NCBI RefSeq assembly: GCF_032854445.1
Contig: NC_088300.1
Span: forward strand, 66,316,984 to 66,376,983
Direction: 5' to 3'
Source of the DNA: Liolophura sinensis
Lineage: Eukaryota > Mollusca > Polyplacophora > Chitonida > Chitonidae
Length of the DNA stretch: 60,000 bases
Shown here: piece by piece, positions 1 through 10,651 of the stretch
How the letters are laid out: each line of letters opens with the position of its first letter
How positions within the stretch are numbered: the stretch's first letter is position 1
The notes under the pieces: generated by a model
The model's input: only the letters and a program-made list of their open reading frames with translations
The model's database searches: none
What the model was told of the DNA's origin: nothing
Made by a program: the position numbers and the translations under genes

Positions 1-170
1 TAGACATCATGGATGTGCTAGATAGAAATCATGAGTGTGCCAGGTAGAAATTTTAGATGTGCTAGATAGAAAGCATGGGTGTGCCAGCTAGAAATCAGAT
101 GTATGTGCCTTGTTGAAACCAAGGGCGTGTCAGGCACATGTAGAGATCATGGGCATGCCAGGTAGAAATC
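1..170. repeat. 22-bp minisatellite in ACSS1 intron 9
   Basis: About seven diverged tandem copies of a 22-bp unit of the form ATCATGRGTGTGCCAGGTAGAA; the fifth and sixth copies are expanded and degenerate. The left end is cut by the window edge. Confidence 0.8.
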
Positions 171-363
171 CCCATCCCTTGCCAGATAAATGACTAGGGC
201 AAAGCCAAACACTACTAATGGCAACTGGATTCAAACACCCTATATTACCCCAAAAGACCCACACAACTAAACTGTGTAAACTATAAAAAAACTTTCAATT
301 ATAAATGATGTGCAGTCACCTGTCCTCATACTGAAAGGTTTAGGTGAATCATCACATGCCTAC

Positions 364-476
364 CTTCTGATCCATAAGAACAGGGTCAATCCCAAAGAAG
401 GGTCTCATGGGCATTCCACTGCGTATTTCAGCCCCTGGTGCAGATGGGCGAGGTGAAATACATATCCCTCCTGTCT
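364..476 (-). CDS. ACSS1: ACSS1-like exon 9 (last exon visible)
   Basis: Encodes the E of WWQTE, then [20 protein letters not shown] and [17 protein letters not shown]. Acceptor AACAG before 476, donor AAG|GTAGGC at 363, leaving in phase 0. The following exon is not in the window. Confidence 0.94.
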
Positions 477-3400
477 CTGTTAACATACATATATTACTTA
501 CTTGCATACATACATACATGTAAAAACATGCAAGAACAACAAATGAGACACAAAAATTTGATTGCAAAAAAGCAATTGATAATACAGTAGTTCTTTTAAC
601 ACACCACAATTAGATGCATTTTCATCAATGTCCTGCATGTATTAAGACTGAGTAAATCTGGGCTATATCTTACAGAATCTTGTCCTGCTCCAAGAAATAT
701 TACACAATGATAGTCAAATAAAAAGGTATTTCAAGTATAAATTTGTAATACAGAAAAATCAGTTTTTAATTTAACCTAGCACATTTTAAAGATGAAAAAA
801 GACTCTCAGAGTTTGTGGGTAGAATATCTTAGCCTAGTGCTGTCCCTTGTTATACTGTACCTGTCTGCCACCAGGTGTCTATGACGTCACACCTTTTCTC
901 CCCGATCACATTATAATACCACTCCCAAGCATCATGGTTAAGAGGTTCTCCAACTGTGGTAAATACAACATACCATAGATGGTCAATCTTCAGTAAACCT
1001 AATAAAATTATTTCAAACTTTCCTGAAACAGCATTTTTCTTAGAAAACCAGGCAAGTTGAAAACCAGGTGCTAAAGGATACCAACATCTAAAATTGCTGA
1101 CAGCCAGCCATTACCACTATTGTTACTCTATTGCATTTTACTAAATGAAACAAACTGAATTTCTGTGCCACGGTCAATTCTTTCAGCATTATTAGCCAAT
1201 GAAAACACCAACATGGACATTAAATAATGATATTGCCTTAACAGTATAGTGACTTCTTCTATCATAGGGGGCCTCCATGGCCGACGGGGTTAGCACTCCA
1301 GCGTGGCACAATGACCCAGGAGCCTCTCACCAATGCAGTCGTTGTGGGTTCAAGTCCAACTTCCTCTTCAGAAAGACCACGGAAAGGTCTGCCAGCGATC
1401 TAACGTGGGGATGGTCATGGGTTTCCCCCCAGGGCTCTACCATGTTTTCTCCCACCACAATGCTGGCCACCGTCATATAAGTGAAATATTCTTGAGTACG
1501 GCGTATAACACCAATCAAATAAATAAATAAATAAATAAATCTATCAGAGATTTCATCACGAAGGCATTTGATCCTGATGCCTCAAATTGAAGGTGAGTGC
1601 AAAATATAAAGTCCCATATAATCCTGACCACACATCATTTACCCATACATATGTTAGAAAAAGAATATAATCAAAGTAGTCTCAAGAAGAAAACACATGT
1701 TTTCATGATTTTTTCCCAAGCTAAATATGAACCAGTTTCTGGCCACATTATGATGTAGAATAAATCAAACTTCTGAGCTCTATTTACAGGAAAGTTGGGG
1801 TATTGTTACTGGTGGGACTCACCACAACCAAGCACCCTCAGAGACGAACGGTCATACTTTTGTACCCAAGAGTCCCCGGACTTGAGGAGCAGTCTAAGGG
1901 CCGTTGGGGACAAATACAGGTGATTCAGCTTCAGTCTCTCAGTCATCTCCCAGTAACGACCTTAAAAAAACAGGTGAGGCCATTAAGTTTTATTTAAATT
2001 AAGTACAAGTTAAAGTAAAATAGAATTGATAGCAAGGCTCTCAAAGAGCTCGCTTACAGGAGACATGTCTGCAACACCTAAAGTACTTAAATATTTACCT
2101 TAACAAGGATTCAAATACAGGTACTTTTTACAAAGCAGTACCATAATTCTCTCTATTTATTTATTTGACCACTGTTCAAAGCCATGCTCGAAAATATTCC
2201 ACTTATACTACGGCAATCAATATTATGGGTGGCAGAAAGCAAAATGCTCGTGGTAAACCACTGACCATTTGCCAATTGCAAACAAACATTCACACGTTTG
2301 ACATACAGATGTGCATACCATGTTGGCAAAAGGTCATCAACAAAGATTACACAGCATGAACAACCACACGAGCATCTTACAGTATCCCTGTCATTGTCAC
2401 CAAAGCCCCACTGACAGTGAGAACTGGGTCAAGCTCTCCTTATTACAGTGGATAAATACATTTCACAGCCAATCTCAAAATCCTTTTCTTTACAGAATAT
2501 ACAAACAAAAAAAACCTACAAAATTACAAAAATCATGTATGAATCCATTCATGAGATTATTATTGCTTACAAACTTTGAGTTAATAAATATTTTAAACAC
2601 GACATGTAAATGTTTCACACAAAATGTTCACAATTAGCTAAAGTTCATCTGTTACCAGAATAAAGCCAAAAGAGTTTGTTCTGATTATATAAAGCATTTA
2701 GAACACTCAATTTAAATATTTACACAACATTTTCACAATATTACTATGCTGCATTTAGTTACCAGGATCCGGGTATGTGGGTGTGCTTTCAAAGAGCAGG
2801 GTGGTAGCTCCGTTAGACAGTGGACCATACACCACGTAGGTATGACCAGTGATCCAGCCAATGTCTGCCACACATCCAAACACTTCCTCTGGCTGGTAGT
2901 CAAACACATGCTGCAATCAGAGAAAGCTTAAGCTGAAGATCATTCAAGGGGCCATCACGACCTGGTGGCTAGCATGTTGGCAATGCACAATGATACAAGA
3001 GCCTCTCACAAATACAATCACAGCGAGTTCAAGTACAGCCCATTCTGACTTCCTCAGCAGTCGCACATGGGGAGGTCTGCCAGCAACCCACCGATGGTCG
3101 TTGGTTTTCTGGTTTCCTCATAAATTGACACCAGGGGCAACTTTCCCGAAATTTTGTATATCAATTTTTCATAACTTTTCTAGTAAATAACGTTGCCTTA
3201 TGGCACTATAACGTCTTTTAAGTAAAATGTTAAAAGAAAAGTGACTTTCAAAGTTTTGTGAAACTAGCCCCTGATGTCACTTTATGCACATTTGGCACTT
3301 TGATGTCTACAGGATACGTGGTGTTCAATGAGGAACATTGATTTCCACAAAAAACAAGATGATGTACTCTTTGGTTCTTGTCTGTATTACCCCACTGTTT

Positions 3401-6400
3401 CTATACAGTTGTACTTGAAAAGCCACAAATAATGGAGAATGATGTGTTTTTAAGAAGCTTAGAACCACCTTGGGCAGGTGGAAAATGTGGAACAATCCTG
3501 ACCATTTTCAGAAAAATTATGTTATCAGTCAGTACACTTGTCATTCTGAAGGATAAACTGCACCAAAACAAAACATAAATCAGATATACACCAGAAGATG
3601 TATGACCTTGTGCGTGATGTTGGCATATGTGAGATAGCCCCCCTGTGTGTGGGCCAGGCCCTTGGGTTTGCCCGTGCTCCCAGAGGTGTATAGCAGGAAC
3701 AGATAGTCCTCACTGTCCATCTCCAATGGCTGTATTTTAGTGGACTGACTCTCCAGAGCCTGAAGAATAAACAAATGTTTTGAACATAGGTATTTTTGTC
3801 TCTTTACCATCAATACACATCGTTGGAAAGACAATGGTTACAATGTGTAAACCATGATCAATAAGATAGCCTTGAAATCAAACTCTTTTGTGAGTGAGTG
3901 AGTGCTTGGGGTTTAACGTCGTACTCAACAATTTTTCAGTCATATGACGACGAAGGAATCATTAGGGTGCATGTACGTGTAATGTGCCTCCTTGTTGCAG
4001 GACGGATTTCCACCGCTCTTTTATTTAGCGCTGCTTCACTGAGACGACTTACCGAAGGCAAGTAAGCTGCCCCGCCCGAGCCATTATACTGTTACAACTT
4101 CCTCTTTTAAAGTCTTAGGTGTGACTCGATCAAGGATTGATCCTGGATCTACCGGTCCCGAAGCAGACGCTCTACCAACTGTGCTATCCGGGCCGGTCGC
4201 GAACTCTTTTGTGGTTAAAGGTAAAAAATGTCCTACTGTATCATGAGACTTGCCAAAAATGTTTGGATCACCTGTCTCACCATGTTCTAGAGGCACGAAT
4301 AACACCTCTTTCCTTCAGAAACATTCAGCTCTTAGGTAAACAGATGCTGAGCATTTCAGACAGGTCACAGCAGGACTTTTTTACCATAAAAAAAAAAAAC
4401 TCTTTTGCAATAATACGGAGCAACTCAAAACTCTTCTATCAGCCACATTCACAGTCCAGAGAGCACCATGTTTTCAGTTGCAATATCATGAGATCTTGCA
4501 GTACAAGGGAGCTTTAACCTAGCAGTGGCATGCTTAAAACATTAAATATCTTTTTCATTGAAACTCTAAATTGCAAATTGTATTCCCATTCGCAGTAGCA
4601 AAATCAGCATGAAAACTGCCAATACCAATGTCATATACCAAGGTTGCTGTTTTATTAGCCATAGAAAGCACTTTTGGTTGCAACCTACAGAGGCTACTGT
4701 CTGCGACTAAATGTTAATATGACCATGGCTGCTCCACTGTTGTGAGTGAAATGCTGCAAAAGTACGCTATTTTAACAGATCAGTGTAAATAAAATTTTTC
4801 AAATAGTTTCATTCGCAAATCTGTTGGTGTTTAAAGCCTTACCAAAGAATTTTTCACTTCTGCAATTGGCATGCATGATTATTCGTTGAGAAAAACGGAC
4901 TACCTGTTTCACAGATGATGTTATCCAATGGCAATCTAACACTGACAATGTATGTTTTTGGGGGTTTTTTTTTTTCTTACAAAAGATGCACTGTGTTACA
5001 CACGCTCAGATGTGAAGAATTAGGCAGATGACACTGGTGCATAACCAGGTACATAGGAAAAAGTAACACAGCATCTCATACAGAAGATAATCAATAGAAA
5101 GGCTTGTGATGGAACAGATCGAAGTGATGACAAAGACAAGCATAACCTATATATACAATGTAACCTTTTGAAATTCCTAAAGGGTACATGTAGTATTAGA
5201 TCTTAGCGCACATATCCCAAGCCAATCCCTTTTTCACCTGCACACACCTTGTCTAGGGGAATGTCCAGTTTACCCATGGGCACATCTCCTCCTGTGCGTC
5301 TGGCCACAAACACCTGTCTAACACAGGGGCACTTCTGTACGGCCTCATCCACCAGGCGCTTCAGCTGTATGATCTTCCCACCTCTCACACCCTGGTCAGC
5401 CGTGATCACAGTCTCCGCTTGAGCTACAAAACATGTCAGTTCAAAAGACTAGTTATACAAATATAAATAATCAGCAAGGAGTAAATTCCTGAAACAGTGT
5501 ATGAAAAGTTTTCAAAACATAAATGATTCACACTTTATTTCTTTTCAGGCCAGAAATTTTGGTGTCTTTGAGGAGGACTTATACAGAAGGTGAGGAGTCA
5601 GTGTTATCAGCACCCTAAATTCATACTCCTTTAATAGACTCTTTGTCTATGTTCGGCATGTGTTATCAGCACACCTAGATTTTGCCTCAGGAATGCAGCC
5701 ATGCAGATGTACATTGTAATAGCTATTTTTCATATTCAAAGGCTGCCAATAGGTCAATGAGATCTCTTTTGCCATAGCCTAATCAGTTGTGTGATGCGAG
5801 AGACTTGACATTAATAAACTTCCATTTTAATCAGATCAACTCACCATCATTTATTCTATCAGCCAAAGAGTCGGCACTGAATCCAGCAAACACCACACTG
5901 TGAATGGCCCCAATCCTGGCACAGGCTAACATAGATGCTACGGCAATGGGAGACTTGGGAAGGTAGATGGCCACTCTGTCTCCCTTCTTAATACAATGGC
6001 TGCGCAGGAGGTTTGCCATCTTGTTTACCATGTTGTACAGTTCTCTGAAACACAGAAGAAGTTATAATTTTGTCACTGATGGGCTGCAATCCTTTCATAG
6101 GTCTGGATGTTGTACAGGCCAGAAATGTGAAAGAGGGTGTCCAATCATCCCTTCTTGAGGCCATTTTGTTATAGAAGGGTGTCAAGATTTTATTTGCTCC
6201 TTTCTCTCCCATGTTAAAAGCGGTGAAAACAGGGTGTTAAAATAACACCAGTTTTCAACTTCAAGGTCTGGAGGGGTGCCTGGCTAACCCTATAATGTTA
6301 CAGCCAGAATGTGACAGCCAGAACAGCAGGCAAATTGGAGGGAACCTATCTTGAATGTTCTGTATGTACTGACTGGAGAAATGATGCACTGATTTATCAA

Positions 6401-9039
6401 AAGGCTTCTGTTTTGCTACATTTTAAGGCTACATCTCCACGTTTTCATATGACTGATGCCTACGAAGACACATGTTGAGATTTTCCCCAAGCCACAAGTA
6501 TGTGCAGTTCCAATACAAATTTCCTTCACACCACACATTCAGTTTACCTATGGGCTGTTTATGTATTTGATTATTGCTAAACACCATACTCAAGAGTTTT
6601 TCACTTTATATACTATAGCTGCCAGTTTTAAGGGTGGAGGAAACTGGTCTCCAAATGTTTGTGGTAAATTCATAACCTCTGGCAAATCAGTGACAAACTT
6701 TCCCACATTACGCACAGATATGCACACCATACTGGTGATCACATGTGCCTTTAGAGGCCTTCCATGACAGACAGACTGCCAAAGGTCTACATGAACATCA
6801 CTGACTGCTTATTATCACCGAGGCGCCACAAGCAGTGAAATCAGAGAAATCCACAAATTTTCTGTCCAAGGCCAGGTTTGACCCATACCGTGTGTGTCCT
6901 AGTGATTGAAAAAACTCCAACATCACTGTCCCTCTCATCTGCTGAGTGACACTGTATATGAATGAGCCAGTAAGGACCCTATCCAATATTCTAGTTAAAC
7001 AATCACTCCTTTATTACAGAATACATGAAAAGGTGAAAAAATTATTTTTTAATTCATTTTATATTTCTTAATAATCCCTATATTTTTGGCATAAATAGAT
7101 TCAGAACTATTCAGAAATGCCTAGCACCCCAATACGAGCTCTGCTCCCAATGTTGTTCAAACAGCTATCATCAATGATGGCATCACAGCTGACTGTTTAA
7201 TTACTGGACTGGGGCCTAAGTAAAACTGTAGTTTAAATCAATTTTTATGCCCCAAGAAAGCTGAGAAGCTTTTATTTTGTATTTTTATAAGTTAGGCCAT
7301 ATCATACATTCTGTATTAAGAAAGAAAAGCCCTAGGGTTCAAAGTATCGTTTAAGCTGCCTTACATATATGTCACATATTCTTGTGTGCCTGGTTCATCT
7401 TTTTCCCATATGAGTGCAATCCGGTTAGGGTTGTCTTCACAGTGTCGATCAACACAGTTAACTGAAAACAAACGCAAGCCATAAATCAGGCTTTTTCAAA
7501 TGGATTTACGTACATTTGCTTCGCTGGAATCTACAAAATCCCATCCAAATGTATTACTATATAAAAGCAGTTGACCCAAAGGTTTTCTTGCAAATTAAAG
7601 TAAACAGATTTTTTGGATTTCCTGTTCCTCACTTACATGTGAAACAATGAATATTTTATTATAAAAAAAAATATGAGTATTTTTTAGGGGAATTCATGTA
7701 GATTTGGTTTACATGAGTCATGACAAAGATAAAATTTCTGAATTTCCATTGAAGGCAAAGCCTTGCATGTATGCTCATGTGGTATATTCCATATTACAAA
7801 TCTATACAAAATTTACCTCATTCTTTTTTGGAAAATCCTGATAAAACCTTTCATAATTATGCTCTTTAAATCCAATCTAGCAGGAAATCTATATTTACCA
7901 TCCAATGCTTTTGGGAAAAGCAAAGGGATATTTGTCCACATGTGTCACACCTTGGTTTCCATGCAATAACTGCTTCAAATATTGTCTTAATTTGACAAGT
8001 TTTGTGTGCAAATTCATTTTACATCTCAGATCAAGTTTTAAAAAAAGAAACAGCTTGATCCATGTATAAATTTTGCACATTTAAATAGCTGGTGATGATC
8101 ACATCTGTTCTCTGAATAACTTTGTTCATCTTAAGTATCACTGTATATGTAGTAGTTTGCAAATGCAGTCCTGTAATGTAAAAAGACATTTACTGCAGTT
8201 TGATAATTTTGTTCCCCATGAACAGAAAGAGAACCCAGATATGAAACATGTTCATGTACACACATGTAAAACAAAAGGTGCAGAAGCTTATCAATTTTCC
8301 CTCTCTCTGCAGAAATCTGCAGGTGCGCAAATTCAGCCAAATTAACATAATTGTTTATCTCAGAGAGTTCCTTCTTTTGTCTTTTCATTATGAAGTACAA
8401 TTCAGAATGTCACCCTCCGACTCACCTAACCAATTCCAAGGTTGTCTGGTTGAGAAACACTCACGGCAGCATGATAGTGCCTATAAACCTTTCAATTTTA
8501 GAGGCTTAAACAAACAAGTTAACAGGGAGCTCTTAACTACCCCGTAGTCCAGTCTGGTTTTTCGACACACATATAGTATGTCTAGATAGACCAGACTCGA
8601 CTATGGGCAGATAAGAGCTAACTGCTTTGCAAAAACACAACGAATTTTATTCTAAAAATTAATGTATATATTGCCTACCTGATACGTTTAATGATCCATT
8701 TATAAACCATTTGATTTTTCCTTCTTTCAAATCACAGTCTTTGACTTTGTCGAAGTCTTTAAACCAGTGTAATCTGGACCGAGCTAATTTGCCCCAGAAT
8801 AGTTCGGGACTGTTCAAGCTGAGGTTGTGCAGATCTAGATGACTTCGTATCTCTGTTAACCCTTCGAACTCTGGAAACGACGTGGTCGTAATCTGCGAGT
8901 TTGAGAGAAACACTTTTGGCACAATACTTGTAACCCGACCAGACCTTTCCAACACAGATCTAGAGTTTTTAGTAAGTGAGACATTTTGAGAGCTGCTGAG
9001 CAGAACTTTGAGTGACTTTCCAGTCACTGTGCGCGCCAT
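364..9039 (-). CDS. ACSS1: Acetyl-CoA synthetase, mitochondrial ACSS1-like (9 exons, 3' part off window)
   Basis: AMP-forming acetyl-CoA synthetase: acetate + ATP + CoA gives acetyl-CoA, AMP and PPi. Joining nine minus-strand exons (9039-8679, 7461-7365, 6044-5845, 5423-5248, 3759-3607, 2910-2763, 1960-1823, 953-861, 476-364) gives an uninterrupted 493-codon frame; every intron is GT..AG and all phases agree. Residues 1-50 are rich in Ser, Thr, Lys and Arg and nearly free of acids, as in a mitochondrial presequence. The ACAS N-terminal segment ([18 protein letters not shown]) follows at about 79-96. The ATP-binding loop [11 protein letters not shown] is at 302-312, [13 protein letters not shown] lies in exon 6, and DTWWQTETGG is at 450-459. 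Human ACSS1 is about 689 residues, so roughly 200 C-terminal residues (the AMP-binding C domain) lie left of position 1. The cytosolic paralogue ACSS2 is the alternative; the presequence favours ACSS1. Family certain, paralogue probable. Confidence 0.93.
477..860 (-). other. ACSS1 intron 8
   Basis: 384-bp AT-rich intron. Nothing recognisable apart from one TACATGTA palindrome at 515-522. Confidence 0.85.
861..953 (-). CDS. ACSS1: ACSS1-like exon 8 (WWQTE motif)
   Basis: Encodes [18 protein letters not shown] and [13 protein letters not shown], with the Glu of DTWWQTETGG split across the next intron. Acceptor CCACAG before 953, donor G|GTACAG at 860. Confidence 0.94.
954..1822 (-). other. ACSS1 intron 7
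   Basis: 869-bp intron whose middle third is a complete SINE copy (1267-1540). The remainder is unremarkable AT-rich sequence. Confidence 0.85.
1267..1540 (+). mobile_element. SINE family A, full-length copy with TSD
   Basis: tRNA-derived SINE. The head has a degraded A box (GGGGTTAGCAC region) and a B box GGGTTCAAGTCC (1347-1358). The body contains TGGTCATGGGTTTCCCCC, and the 3' module TTGAGTACGGCGTATAACACC is followed by an (AAAT)n tail. Flanks TCTATCATAG (1258-1267) and TCTATCAGAG (1540-1549) look like a target-site duplication with one mismatch. Lies antisense in an ACSS1 intron. Confidence 0.85.
1823..1960 (-). CDS. ACSS1: ACSS1-like exon 7
   Basis: Encodes [40 protein letters not shown] and LRVLGC. 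Human has YGAPTAVRLLLK at the [12 protein letters not shown] position. Acceptor TTTTAAG, donor G|GTGAGT. Confidence 0.94.
1961..2762 (-). other. ACSS1 intron 6
   Basis: 802-bp intron containing an old antisense SINE-like segment at its left side (2153-2340). No other structure seen. Confidence 0.85.
2153..2340 (-). mobile_element. Old SINE fragment
   Basis: Begins with the reverse complement of an AAATAAATA tail, then a diverged TTGAGTA module (reverse complement near 2170-2200). It ends with a CAGATGTGCATACCATGTTG stretch resembling one also seen near 6718 and 15036. Heavily mutated. Confidence 0.5.
2763..2910 (-). CDS. ACSS1: ACSS1-like exon 6
   Basis: Encodes [39 protein letters not shown] and [10 protein letters not shown]. 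This is the conserved acetate/CoA-site region with the GWITGH motif. Acceptor TTGCAG before 2910, donor G|GTAACT. Confidence 0.95.
2911..3606 (-). other. ACSS1 intron 5
   Basis: 696-bp intron; its proximal part holds a 5' fragment of SINE family A (2953-3130). Confidence 0.8.
2953..3130 (+). mobile_element. SINE family A, 5' fragment
   Basis: Shares ACAAGAGCCTCTCAC, then GAGTTCAAGTAC (B box position), GACTTCCTC and GGTCTGCCAGCAACC with the complete copies at 1267 and 56790. Lacks the 3' module and tail. Confidence 0.7.
3607..3759 (-). CDS. ACSS1: ACSS1-like exon 5 (ATP-binding loop)
   Basis: 51 codons, phase 0 at both ends. Contains the [19 protein letters not shown] signature of the adenylate-forming superfamily, followed by [15 protein letters not shown]. 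The Thr/Ser/Gly-rich loop binds the ATP phosphates. Confidence 0.96.
3760..5247 (-). other. ACSS1 intron 4
   Basis: 1.49-kb intron with a complete SINE family D insertion (3893-4201). From 4215 to 5247 only AT-rich sequence with short A/T runs is seen. Confidence 0.85.
3893..4201 (-). mobile_element. SINE family D, full-length copy with perfect TSD
   Basis: Minus-strand SINE. The tRNA-like head has A box TAGCACAGTTGGTAGAGCG (complement of about 4171-4190) and a weak B box GGATCAATCC. The body carries AAGAGGAAGTTGTAAC, and the 3' module GAGTACGACGTTAAACCCC leads into a CACTCACTCAC tail. It is flanked by a perfect 12-bp duplication AACTCTTTTGTG at 3881-3892 and 4202-4213, the mark of LINE-driven insertion. 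Confidence 0.9.
5248..5423 (-). CDS. ACSS1: ACSS1-like exon 4
   Basis: Encodes [20 protein letters not shown] to [10 protein letters not shown]. The donor AAG|GTGTGT at 5247 was chosen because it alone gives phase 0 to match exon 5. The nearby GCAG|GTGAAA would break the frame. Confidence 0.9.
5424..5844 (-). other. ACSS1 intron 3
   Basis: 421-bp intron. A short phrase GTGTTATCAGCAC occurs twice (about 5601 and 5660); otherwise nothing. Confidence 0.8.
5845..6044 (-). CDS. ACSS1: ACSS1-like exon 3
   Basis: Encodes [17 protein letters not shown] and then [40 protein letters not shown] and ADRIND. This is the conserved core leading into the GFSAESL segment of acetyl-CoA synthetases. Acceptor TTTCAG, donor G|GTGAGT. 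Confidence 0.92.
6045..7364 (-). other. ACSS1 intron 2
   Basis: 1.32-kb intron carrying a family-B-like SINE (about 6553-6900). The rest is AT-rich without recognisable features. Confidence 0.8.
6553..6900 (-). mobile_element. SINE family B-like copy
   Basis: The left end is the reverse complement of a SINE tail module (CACCATACTCAAGAGTTTTTC). The middle has CAGATATGCACACCATACTG, also found near 15036. The right part has GACTGCTTATTATCACC, and GGTTTGACCCATA (6873-6885) is the reverse complement of a B-box-like TATGGGTCAAACC. Boundaries approximate; no TSD identified. Confidence 0.55.
7365..7461 (-). CDS. ACSS1: ACSS1-like exon 2
   Basis: Encodes [20 protein letters not shown] and [12 protein letters not shown]. 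The acceptor is TTTTCAG before 7461 and the donor AT|GTAAGG is at 7364. Enters in phase 1 and leaves with two bases pending; joined to exon 3 the split codon reads Ile within TYIEL, where human ACSS1 has TYREL. Confidence 0.9.
7462..8678 (-). other. ACSS1 intron 1
   Basis: 1.22-kb intron downstream of exon 1. The notable content is a 92-bp foldback at 8528-8619. The rest is AT-rich, unrecognised sequence. Confidence 0.8.
8528..8619. repeat. Foldback (inverted repeat), about 32-bp arms
   Basis: The arm AGCTCTTAACTACCCCGTAG... (8528-8559) pairs with the complement of 8588-8619 (reading AGCTCTTATCTGCCCATAG...) at most positions, with a loop of about 28 bases. Could be a small foldback or MITE-type insertion; no clear TSD. 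Confidence 0.75.
8679..9039 (-). CDS. ACSS1: ACSS1-like exon 1 (start codon, presequence, ACAS N domain)
   Basis: Codons 1-120 plus one base. The ATG is at 9039-9037 in the context AAAGATGGCG, and no upstream in-frame coding signal is seen. The donor is CAG|GTAGGC at 8678. The product starts [14 protein letters not shown] and ends GSLNVS; the next exon continues V-N-C-V-D as in other animal acetyl-CoA synthetases (LNVSVNC). Confidence 0.9.
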
Positions 9040-9330
9040 CTTTCTGCCAATTCAGGTATTGGTCGACGCTTCGATAATCCTTTGTCGTGGAAATTCAACT
9101 GAATCTCAGCAAGAAAACCTGATGACAGTTTGCTAATATTGTAGTAACATACTATCTTACTTTACAATAACCCAGAGCATCAGGTAAAGATGTAGGCTGT
9201 GCGAAGAAAATGGGAGTTAACAGCAGTACATCTATCGCCAACTGTCAAGTTTCTGTCTCTTTCCGTAAAAATGACCTACGCGCCACAACAGAACTACATC
9301 CTCTGCTGCATTTCCCATGATTCAATTTGA
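9034..9330 (-). promoter_or_regulatory. Probable TATA-less ACSS1 promoter and 5' UTR
   Basis: On the minus strand the start codon lies inside AAGATGGCG (9042-9034), a match to the YY1 consensus AAGATGGCGGC. About 270 bases upstream, TTTCCCATGATT (plus strand, 9311-9322) with AACTACA at 9291-9297 loosely resembles the ZNF143-type ACTACAATTCCCA site. No TATA box is at a sensible distance. The motif matches are seen; function is inferred. Confidence 0.35.
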
Positions 9331-9856
9331 CACAGGTTTTTTGTCCTTTTTCATTTTTAGTCCTCTATAATGAATACAGTAACGATACCATTTGAGTGCT
9401 GTCGTGTTTAACAACAATCTGAGAGATAAACAGAACTCAGGAAGCTAAATGTAGAGTTCAAAATCAAATGACCAACATTCAAATGACGGCAGGGATGAAA
9501 TTTTACGAAGCGTTGGCGGGTAAAGGTCACACAAAGGGCACCGAGAAAAAGGTCACTCCGGCCTAGTTTGCGTGTTATACATATGTACATATTACTCTAC
9601 AGATTAACCAACTGTACATGTTCGTTAAAGGATAGCACCTACCGATATGATTATCAGTGATGTTAAAGCAGCCTGAATTTAGACAGAACTATTTTGGTAG
9701 ACTTCCATTGTTTACAGCAGATTCCATGTATATACATGTAAAACTGGAGTGCTTTTTCGTCTGACTTTCAGTTTACTATTATAATAACGATGGCATTATA
9801 CTGTCTTCGGATATCATATGTATATCCTGTGTGAAAAGTCACGACCGGTAGTTTGC

Positions 9857-9857
<1 letters not shown>
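9331..9857. other. Intergenic, no gene seen
   Basis: Plain AT-rich DNA between the ACSS1 promoter and a TA microsatellite. One TACATGTA at 9733-9740. Confidence 0.6.

Positions 9858-9859
<2 letters not shown>

Positions 9860-9922
<63 letters not shown>
9860..9922. repeat. (TA)n microsatellite
   Basis: About 31 uninterrupted AT dinucleotides, followed by two TATATATCCCTG units. Confidence 0.98.
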
Positions 9923-9926
<4 letters not shown>

Positions 9927-10489
9927 GTATATATATCCCTGTAGTACACTTTAGATAACAATTATATTTAACTGCTCTAATACATGTATGAGTATGCATT
10001 AGACCAGCAGTAGATAGATATATGCATGTAAGCCTAAATGTGTATGTGTAAAAATAAATTAATTTGAATTCGCCTCTTTTCTTACTATAGGCTACCAGTA
10101 TAGAAAATAAGATAAGTGCTACCGGTGTATATAATTACCGCGCCTCAGGCAAAATATTTTCGTTTTCATCGAACAACAAATCTGCAGAAGCCTTCACATG
10201 TGTCTGGTGAGTAGGTTATCTCCCTTTACTGTTTTGTAAATACAACGGTCACATTGCTGAAGAGGTTGACACCTGTTGACCTACATATGTCCCCTGCACT
10301 TACTGACGCCTCGCTTAATATGAGGATTATACATATTTGCGTTTCCTATCACTAAGTAACCATTTGTAACTGATATGTTATTTTTATATGGTTGCCACAT
10401 TGTCCAACGCGCTTCATAGAAAAACAATCTGTAAATAGTCGAGTTCAGTGTAACTGTTGGCAGAGGAATCACAAGAATTTAATGTCCAT

Positions 10490-10651
10490 GGATTGGACGA
10501 ACGTCTCGTGTGTCTAGGATTGGACCATCGTTTCGCGTGTCTAGGATTAGACCAACGTTTTGTGTGTCTAGGATGGGACCAAAGTTTTGTGTGTCTAGGA
10601 TTGGACCAACTTTTCGTGTGTCTAAAACTGGACGAGCGTCTTGTGTGTCCA
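10490..10651. repeat. 27-bp minisatellite, 6 copies
   Basis: Six head-to-tail 27-bp units that differ by a few substitutions, each starting GGATTGGACCAACGTTT and ending GTGTGTCTA; the last copy is the most diverged. Because 27 is divisible by three, reading frames stay open on both strands (for example GLDQRFVCL repeats), but no splice or gene context supports translation. Confidence 0.93.

Noticed and set aside
1-170. CRISPR-like array of short repeats
   Set aside because: Units are contiguous with no spacers, diverged, and in a eukaryotic intron: a minisatellite.
4120-4200. A tRNA gene on the minus strand
   Set aside because: A and B boxes are present but the cloverleaf is broken, and the sequence continues into a SINE body flanked by a TSD.
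5240-5247. Alternative exon 4 donor GCAG|GTGAAA in ACSS1 (about 5238)
   Set aside because: It would leave phase 1, whereas exon 5 must be entered in phase 0.
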